A stretch of 64,000 nt of DNA from Verrucomicrobiota bacterium (GTDB lineage Bacteria; Verrucomicrobiota; Kiritimatiellia; UBA8416; JABMPJ01), in NCBI GenBank assembly GCA_018648805.1, contig JABGQM010000011.1, forward strand, positions 25,865 to 89,864, in the 5' to 3' direction. The notes under the pieces were generated by a model. It worked only from the letters and a program-made list of their open reading frames with translations. It did not search any database and was not told the DNA's origin. The position numbers and the translations under genes are program-made. Positions 58,281-64,000 of the stretch are shown here, in pieces; the first letter of the stretch is position 1, and each line of letters begins with the position of its first letter.

Positions 58281-61200
58281 TCACTTCCGCTTCATCACCG
58301 ACCATGGGGATTGCCAGCCCACCGGGAGACCGGTCGGGCCCTGGAAGTTACCCGCCTCGATGAAGAGATAGTCCGTGCCATCGATCTGCTTGAACACCAT
58401 GCGCAGGGCCTCGAAACGGCTCAGGTTCATCATGCGGTCGCCGCTCCAGAGGATCGAATCCTCGCTGGTGCGCCCCCCTTCTTTGATGATGATCTCCTTG
58501 AACGGCGGTCGGCCGCGCGGAAGTTCCTTGGCAAGCTCCTGGCCGGGCACGAACTCATTCACCTCAGCCACCTGCCCCAGCATGACCCACGTGCCATGCA
58601 CGGCCGGATTCGGCCTGAACGTGCCATCGAAGCTGAATTTGCCATCCGTCATCGATCCCTGCCGGGCATCGGCTTCACTATCCCCGCCCTTCTCAAGGCC
58701 AGCAAACTGATTGGCCTGCCATTCGGCAGACTCCATGGGAACAAGAGATGCTGACTGAATGACTTGATCGTACGAGAAGGGCGGCATCTTCATCTCTTCG
58801 AAATGGACGCTGATGCGGCCCTGGGCGAGCTTCGAGGTCGGCTTGTGCTGATAGCTGCGGTTGTAGCGGATGAACGACTTGATCGCGATCGTGAATGGCT
58901 TGCCGGAGAGTTTCTCAATCCACTCCTCGGTGATGAAGGCGCCCTTGGGCAGCCCGCCCTGTCCGCGCTTGGGCGGCCGACCAGCGTTGGCGATACGCGT
59001 GCCATTGATATAGACTTCGTAGCCACCACCGCAGCCGACATGATCCCCCTCGTTGACACGCAGGCGGTACCTGTACCCCGGTTTCAGCTCGGGCATGGTG
59101 AAGGTGCCACTGAAGAGCAGTACCTCCTTGTCCCACAACGTGTGGACCGTGGCGCCGCACTTGCAGCCCGCCCCTTCGCCTACGCAACCACTGTCGGAGT
59201 GATCCGGAATCTCGCCATCATAATTGCCAAAGGCCGCCCGTCCCCGCTTCCAGCCGGCCGCCGCCGGGTCAAAGTCCTGCGTATACCACTTCTCCATCCC
59301 CTCCGGCATGGTCACGCGCCTGAAGCGGCTGACCAACTGATCCCAGGGCACCTGCTCCTCGGCGATGGGGTCAAAGGTGTGATACCAGAACTCGGCCTGC
59401 CGCAGATCTGGGCCGACGTTGTGCCAGTCGTAGCCCTGCATGCCGGCGCTGCGGTAGAGATTCACCAACTCGTCCATAGCATCACCACGCCCACCCGCAA
59501 AGCCACCACGGTGCTGAAGGTCGCGCATCCGCACCAGTGTCGTGTAGTTGCGTCCCACATGCTCCGGCACCAACTCATCCAGGATGATGGGCTGCAACGC
59601 CTTCTGGACGGCCGGACTGGCGCTCTCCTGACGTCTCAGGAACTCGCTGCGGTGACGCAAGGGCGCATCGGGGAAACGTGACTGCACGGCCTTGAACAGT
59701 TCATCGAGCCCACCGGGGCTTGGTGCCAGGTAGCCTGCGATCAGATCGAGGTGGCGTGTCTCGCCATCCAGATTGGGGACCTCGCGTGTCTGCATCTCCT
59801 GTGAGAAGCTAACGTAGGCGGCACCCAGCATCTCGACCGCCGCCTGCTGGACCTTCGGGTCGGCAGCTTCGAGCTTCTCACCCAACGCCCGCAACGGATG
59901 AAGGGTGCTGTAGCGCTGGTTTGAGGCGATCACGCGCGAGACCACTGGCAGGATCTTCGCGTAGTAACGGGTGTCGGTCATGATCGGCATGAGCGCGGCG
60001 AGAGAAGCCTGACGCAGCCACCACTCATCGTGCTCTGCCAGCTCCAGTAACCTGTCCAGATGCGCGGCAATCACAGCAGGATCGGCGTGCTGCAAAACCG
60101 TGAGGGCCCGCGCTGTCACGAACCAGGACTCGTCCGGATCGGTGATCATGCCAGCAATCAGGGCGGCATTCTCCCCGATCAGCAGCTCGGACGGGAGTTG
60201 GCTGACCGCCATAATGCCGGCGTGACGCACGCGCGGATCGGCCGACTGCAGCAACTCGGTTACCAGTCCCGGGAAGCGTGCCTGCTCCGGTTTTTGCTGA
60301 CGCATGTACTGCGGCTTCATGCCCGCGGCGCAGTAGGCAGCCAGCCGGCGAATGGCGATCTCCTGGTGATGCGCGAAGTAGCGCACCTCATCTTCCGTGA
60401 TGCTGTCCTCGTTCAGCTTCATGAGGATGAACTGCGAGCAGCTGGTATCGAGGGTCTCCTCCTCGACAGCCGGGATGCGGCCATTCTTGTCCATGCAGGC
60501 GCTGAGCGAGAGAAATGCGTCATCGGCTGCGGTACCCCATGGCCGCGCCGGCAGCTCGTAAGCGGTGCCGTATCGCGTGCGGGGCGCACCGGTGATGCGC
60601 AGCGTCTTGCGGGGCGCCGTATAGGTGAGACCCATCGCGTGCCCCCATTCAGGAGTGGAGCCGGGGCGGCCGTCGTAGCGGCCGCCATTGAGAATACCAA
60701 ACGAGCCATCATGCCTGCGTGACAGCTCATAGAACCACTGACGCTCCTTCATGAAGCTGCGGTACTGCTTGGGGCGCTTCTCGTAGAGCATTCCCATGAC
60801 CATGCTGCGCCACACCTCGCCCACACCACCACCGGTGTGACCGTGGTTCATCCAGGGAGTAGTGGTGAAACCCTTGAAGGCGGCCACATCACGGGCACGT
60901 GCGTAGAGCGAATCCTCGCCGTCAGGCGTGAGGGCGGTGGCAGCCGCCATCGCCAGAGCCAGCTTGCCGCAACGGCCGTTGTCCACAAACAGGTTCTCGG
61001 GCAGACCGTCGCCATACGGGGTCAACCCACGCCCGGCAAAGCGGTAGAACTGGGTCAGGGAGCTCTGCAGTGTCCGCTCGTCCACATCCACGCCACACTC
61101 TTTGGCTAATAGCAGGAAGGCGAGCACATGCGTGCCAGCGGCATTCATGTGGCCACCATTCATATACTTGAAGAGCCCCGTGCCACCATGCGCCCAACCA

Positions 61201-62018
61201 CCAAGATAATGGTGGTCTCGCGCCACATCCGCATACTTCTGGATCACAGGCAGAATGGCCTTGTCCCCTGTGCGCAGGTAGTACTCCGCCAGCGAGATGC
61301 CACCATAACCAAGACGCCAGTTCTTGAATGGGGCCGGATTGGCCGCGTAGAAGGCTATGGTCGTCTTGATCCACTCCCTGACGACATCCAGATCCTTCTC
61401 TTCGCCAGTTGAGAGCAGAAAGAGCATCGCAGGGCCATTGAGTTCACAGCGCCCATCACCCCAGCCGCTTTCGGCAAGGTAATCGGCGAAATCACGCACA
61501 ATTCGATCCGACTTGGGGCAATCCAGCGGCCAGGTCTCACTGTACGCCCCGAGTACGGGAAGCTGCACATCCACAGCAAACGGTTCGGAGTCGGCCTGCT
61601 CCCGGATCATGAACGTGAGGATGCCGTCACTCGCCTCGGCCTCGGTGATGAGGGCCGCCAGTTGGATGCGTGGATCCACATCGGCCAGCTTCTGACCATT
61701 GATGGTCTCAATGAACTGGCCCGCCTTCAGTTTGCCGGTCACAGCAGCCGGTGAGCCCTCCTCGATCAACCCAATCTGCATCACAAACGGCGGCAGCAGC
61801 AGATCGATCGACATCCCAACAGGACCGAACCGGTCAATCGTCTGCTTCGAGGCGGTCTCGCTAGCCCGCATCGTAAAGATCGAAACGTCCTTGTAGAAGT
61901 CGCTCGCCGAGCTCTCGGGCCGCGACATGGGAAGCCGCGTTGGGACACCATCTTGCGGCTGAGCCTGCGCGCAGCAGGCCAGAGTGGTGAGTAGTGCCCA
62001 TGCTGTCATCAGTTTCAT
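58281..62018 (-). CDS. DUF6288-type PDZ protein, largest paralogue (subtype B)
   Basis: A 1245-residue exported protein. ATG 62018 was chosen because AAAGGA lies 8 bases upstream and the product then begins with a signal peptide (MKLMTAWALLTTLACCAQAQ). A PDZ-like domain (about 55-150, LKAGQFIETINGQKLADV) precedes the helical region with SLAEYYLRTGDKAILPVIQ, LTPYGDG (Asp337, without the usual His) and NHGHTGGGVGEVWRSM (His392, His394). HEAT-like helices follow (LVTELLQSADPRVRHAGIMA). The last ~330 residues hold one beta-sandwich like that of the gene at 3737 (MPEGMEKWYTQDFDP) plus a further domain that the paralogues lack (KFSFDGTFRPNPAVHGTW). The cysteine-rich insert GCVGEGAGCKCGA could bind metal. 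Function is unknown. Confidence 0.85.
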   Translation of the reverse strand: MKLMTAWALLTTLACCAQAQPQDGVPTRLPMSRPESSASDFYKDVSIFTMRASETASKQTIDRFGPVGMSIDLLLPPFVMQIGLIEEGSPAAVTGKLKAGQFIETINGQKLADVDPRIQLAALITEAEASDGILTFMIREQADSEPFAVDVQLPVLGAYSETWPLDCPKSDRIVRDFADYLAESGWGDGRCELNGPAMLFLLSTGEEKDLDVVREWIKTTIAFYAANPAPFKNWRLGYGGISLAEYYLRTGDKAILPVIQKYADVARDHHYLGGWAHGGTGLFKYMNGGHMNAAGTHVLAFLLLAKECGVDVDERTLQSSLTQFYRFAGRGLTPYGDGLPENLFVDNGRCGKLALAMAAATALTPDGEDSLYARARDVAAFKGFTTTPWMNHGHTGGGVGEVWRSMVMGMLYEKRPKQYRSFMKERQWFYELSRRHDGSFGILNGGRYDGRPGSTPEWGHAMGLTYTAPRKTLRITGAPRTRYGTAYELPARPWGTAADDAFLSLSACMDKNGRIPAVEEETLDTSCSQFILMKLNEDSITEDEVRYFAHHQEIAIRRLAAYCAAGMKPQYMRQQKPEQARFPGLVTELLQSADPRVRHAGIMAVSQLPSELLIGENAALIAGMITDPDESWFVTARALTVLQHADPAVIAAHLDRLLELAEHDEWWLRQASLAALMPIMTDTRYYAKILPVVSRVIASNQRYSTLHPLRALGEKLEAADPKVQQAAVEMLGAAYVSFSQEMQTREVPNLDGETRHLDLIAGYLAPSPGGLDELFKAVQSRFPDAPLRHRSEFLRRQESASPAVQKALQPIILDELVPEHVGRNYTTLVRMRDLQHRGGFAGGRGDAMDELVNLYRSAGMQGYDWHNVGPDLRQAEFWYHTFDPIAEEQVPWDQLVSRFRRVTMPEGMEKWYTQDFDPAAAGWKRGRAAFGNYDGEIPDHSDSGCVGEGAGCKCGATVHTLWDKEVLLFSGTFTMPELKPGYRYRLRVNEGDHVGCGGGYEVYINGTRIANAGRPPKRGQGGLPKGAFITEEWIEKLSGKPFTIAIKSFIRYNRSYQHKPTSKLAQGRISVHFEEMKMPPFSYDQVIQSASLVPMESAEWQANQFAGLEKGGDSEADARQGSMTDGKFSFDGTFRPNPAVHGTWVMLGQVAEVNEFVPGQELAKELPRGRPPFKEIIIKEGGRTSEDSILWSGDRMMNLSRFEALRMVFKQIDGTDYLFIEAGNFQGPTGLPVGWQSPWSVMKRK

Positions 62019-62072
62019 AATCATCGTCCTTTCAACTCCATTCCGCGGGGAGGCCACAGTTGCGGTGCAACG

Positions 62073-62103
62073 GGGCTACCTGTAGCCCGCTCACGCCGTG
62101 AGC
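62073..62103. repeat. Two tandem palindromes downstream of the DUF2961 gene
   Basis: GGGCTACCTGTAGCCC (62073-62088) and GCTCACGCCGTGAGC (62089-62103) are perfect palindromes placed end to end. They lie between the stop of the DUF2961 gene (62166) and the DUF6288 start (62018), both on the minus strand. No T-run follows, so this may be a REP-type element or a weak terminator. Confidence 0.6.
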
Positions 62104-62165
62104 GAGGCCGAAACGCAAACCAACGCAACATACCAACAGCTCCCATCTTCGCCCAAGGCCGATCC

Positions 62166-63239
62166 TCAGACAATCTCCAGCTCGTCCCGCGTCGGCAGCT
62201 GCGGGAACGGCGCGGCTGGCAGCGTCTGGTACCAGAAGGCGGTGGAGCAGATGTCGTGCATACCGGGCAGATAGCGATAGTTGTCGCGCCAGCCGAGGGC
62301 CTGGATTGTCACCTTGAGATCCTCCTTGAAACGGATCGGATCCATGACATGCCAGCGGTACATGCCATGCCGGTGGTTGGCCTGGTAGGTGCCGTCGGGA
62401 CGAACCACCTGATGCATGCCGAGATAAGGCGTCGTGTATTCGACATACTGCCCGTCGACATCCCAGTTGTAGGAGCCGCCAAAATAGTCCTCAGTCCCCG
62501 TGCCGCAGATCGTGGGGTAGTCACCATCGCCATCGATGAAGAACTTGATCTCGCCTTCGCCCCACCAGCCGTTGTTGTTGATCCCCCATCCCATGCTGGT
62601 GCCCACAAAGTGTCCTTTGCCCTTGATGCCATCCACAATGGTGTAGTCCTGTTTGTAGGGCAACGGGTTGGTGCGACGGAACTGCGCGTGGAAATAGGCG
62701 CACTCCTCCGGCACCTCGGTCAGCGTGTAGTTGACCTGGTAGTAGACCACCAGCTCCTTCTCGGGATTGATATTCTCCATCGTCATGCGACAGCGCTTGT
62801 GAAATGGCATTTCCCAGAAGCAGTTGCAGCCGTTCTTGGGGGCCACCACCACCGGCACGGAGTTGACCTGCACACCGTTGTAGTTCCAGTGCAGCGCAAA
62901 GAAGTCGGGCCACGGACACTCCACCGATGGCACCTCCTGGTCATCCCAGTAGATCCGGATAATAAGGTCGCGGCAGATGTTACCCGCCAGCCACATGCTC
63001 TGGATCGCGCCCATCCCCTCGATATCGGCCAGCGTAAAGGTCTCGCCAGCGGCGATATTCACCGAAGGCGACACCTTCCAGCCCTGCCCGAGGTCGCGGG
63101 CACACTTTGCCCCGGTCCCCTCGGTGGCCATGCCACCCTTGCCCTTCTCGCCCGTAAAATTCTCAGCCGATATCGAACGCGTCTCCGCGTTCGACAGCCG
63201 TGAGAGATTCCCAAGATTCATCCCAAGTCCGTTGAACAT
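62166..63239 (-). CDS. DUF2961/GH172-family glycosidase
   Basis: A 357-residue protein of the DUF2961 family, now linked to GH172, whose characterised members act on alpha-D-arabinofuranosides or difructose anhydrides. The family text is complete: SRSIS-type start (ETRSISAENFTGEKGKGGMA), SMWLAGNICRDLIIRIYWDD, CPWPDFFALHWNYN, FWEMPFHKRCRMTMENI, YYQVNYTLTEVPEECAYFHA, GEGEIKFFIDGDGDYPTICG and GTGTEDYFGGSYNWD, which holds a conserved acid. AAGGTGG lies 4-5 bases before the ATG. No signal peptide. A broken second member of the same family lies at 32294-32649. Furanose substrate is an inference. Confidence 0.92.
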   Translation of the reverse strand: MFNGLGMNLGNLSRLSNAETRSISAENFTGEKGKGGMATEGTGAKCARDLGQGWKVSPSVNIAAGETFTLADIEGMGAIQSMWLAGNICRDLIIRIYWDDQEVPSVECPWPDFFALHWNYNGVQVNSVPVVVAPKNGCNCFWEMPFHKRCRMTMENINPEKELVVYYQVNYTLTEVPEECAYFHAQFRRTNPLPYKQDYTIVDGIKGKGHFVGTSMGWGINNNGWWGEGEIKFFIDGDGDYPTICGTGTEDYFGGSYNWDVDGQYVEYTTPYLGMHQVVRPDGTYQANHRHGMYRWHVMDPIRFKEDLKVTIQALGWRDNYRYLPGMHDICSTAFWYQTLPAAPFPQLPTRDELEIV

Positions 63240-63558
63240 ATCGCCACCTTTGCTCTTCCTGTCATTGAAACCACTGGATCATCAGATACCCGCTGTAGAA
63301 ATACAATGCACATCCACGACATTACAGGGAACATGCGCCAGAGAAAAGACGTCGGTTTCGTACGCTTGAATCTTGGTCGGGCTCCCCGCCACTCAGATCA
63401 CGGGGACGCCCCACCCCCGAACAGCCCCGTCCAATGGACACAAGGCCGCTATGGGGACTGCCACGGCCGACTCCCGGATGAGGGATCTCCGTTTGGGTAA
63501 CACGCCGTTAATGGATGCCCCCGCCAGCCACACCGCCATGCGCGCGACCGCCTGCGGT
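63240..63558. other. Gap without a supported gene
   Basis: This 319-base stretch lies between the DUF2961 start and the end of the VapC gene, both on the minus strand. I found no convincing open frame, repeat or terminator. It presumably holds the promoter of the DUF2961-DUF6288 unit. Confidence 0.5.
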
Positions 63559-63978
63559 TCACTCCCAAGGGTTCAGGACTGGCACACTGCTCGGAGCGAC
63601 GTCTGATGTGTTGCGAGTAACGAAGGTCAACCCGTGGGTCAATGCCGTGGCGGCGAGCTGACCATCGAGCACAGGAATCGGTGATCCTTCCTTCTCCGCC
63701 TCACCTGTGATCGCACCCCATCGACAGGCGGCCTCATAATCAAAAGGCAGGATGCGGCCAGTGAACCGTCGCTTGAGATCGTGATCGACCCACTCTCTCA
63801 GGGTCTGTCGACGCTTATCATTGTCCACCTTAGCGATGCCCTTTTCCAGCTCACCGAATGTCAGCACGCTGATGAACAGAGACATCTCGTCCTGCCCGCG
63901 TACCCAGGCGACGACGGCTTTGGCGGGGCGCTTCTTGATCAGCTCCGATATCACGCAGGTATCGACGAGGTATTTCAC
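63559..63978 (-). CDS. vapC: VapC-family toxin (PIN-domain ribonuclease)
   Basis: A 139-residue PIN-domain protein of the toxin-antitoxin type that cleaves RNA. The acidic set is visible: Asp6 in KYLVDTCVISEL, the Glu in FISVLTFGELEKGIAK, the Asp in PVLDGQLAATAL and the later Asn/Asp segment TFVTRNTSDVAP. The start is GTG 63978. The stop of an upstream frame (TGA) overlaps this GTG by two bases, as expected for coupling to an antitoxin gene. The type resembles plasmid-stability FitB/VapC proteins. It is the only mobile-type gene in the window. Confidence 0.9.
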   Translation of the reverse strand: MKYLVDTCVISELIKKRPAKAVVAWVRGQDEMSLFISVLTFGELEKGIAKVDNDKRRQTLREWVDHDLKRRFTGRILPFDYEAACRWGAITGEAEKEGSPIPVLDGQLAATALTHGLTFVTRNTSDVAPSSVPVLNPWE

Positions 63979-64000
63979 AGCTCGACGCCCCTTCCATAAT
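63975..64000 (-). CDS. Antitoxin gene, last codons only (runs out of the window)
   Basis: On the minus strand the frame ending at TGA 63977-63975 reads YGRGVEL, typical of the short tail of an antitoxin such as VapB or Phd. It overlaps the start codon of the VapC gene as in most toxin-antitoxin pairs. Only eight codons are in the window, so the family cannot be told. Confidence 0.45.

Overview
The window is a dense, GC-rich bacterial catabolic region with no ribosomal, replication or tRNA genes. Its content is four DUF6288-type PDZ/HEAT proteins, three intact and one broken sulfatase, several uroporphyrinogen-decarboxylase-fold (URO-D) proteins, a corrinoid protein, DUF2961/GH172 proteins and many glycosidases. 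This profile fits the PVC superphylum, most likely Kiritimatiellota or a relative in Lentisphaerota/Verrucomicrobiota. That placement is an inference from gene content only.

Layout. 1-9.7 kb: the tail of an unknown gene and three DUF6288 paralogues, with a long inverted repeat between the first two. 9.7-14.5 kb: a GH78 rhamnosidase, a sulfatase pseudogene that has lost its active site, and a GH130-type phosphorylase/hydrolase. 14.5-17.4 kb: a URO-D remnant, then a tightly coupled corrinoid protein / URO-D methyltransferase / DUF1638-like set. 17.4-23 kb: a 1160-aa exported repeat protein with cysteine modules, a Tat-exported unknown protein and a sulfatase. 23.5-26.9 kb: galM, an EamA permease and a URO-D protein. 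27.2-29.8 kb: an AlgX/AlgJ-like plus AlgI-like O-acetylation pair. 29.9-35 kb: a beta-helix protein fused to a PDZ domain, a DUF2961 remnant and a GH89. 35.1-41.6 kb: two GH2 enzymes around an AraC regulator. 41.9-56.2 kb: a minus-strand run read as one operon (URO-D, GH2 mannosidase, acetylesterase, GH106-like protein, sulfatase, GH99-like protein, sulfatase, GH29 fucosidase). 56.4-64 kb: AraC, a PhyH-type oxygenase, the largest DUF6288 protein, a GH172 and a VapC toxin.

The genes read together as a system for taking apart a sulfated, acetylated and possibly O-methylated heteroglycan containing fucose, rhamnose, mannose, galactose and N-acetylglucosamine. Most glycosidases, and two of the three intact sulfatases, have no visible signal peptide, so much of the degradation may be intracellular. 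No SusC/SusD or TonB gene is present. The URO-D/corrinoid genes could remove methyl groups; this is a hypothesis.

Two features stand out beyond ordinary annotation. First, the DUF6288 family has conserved Gly-Asp-His and Gly-His-Thr motifs in a helical-toroid region and may be an uncharacterised glycan-active enzyme family. Second, at least three genes (sulfatase, URO-D, DUF2961) survive only as fused 5' and 3' ends with the middle deleted, and a GH99-like gene carries what looks like a sulfatase leader at its 5' end. This suggests ongoing deletion among repeated paralogues. Palindromic REP/BIME-like elements sit in several intergenic gaps.
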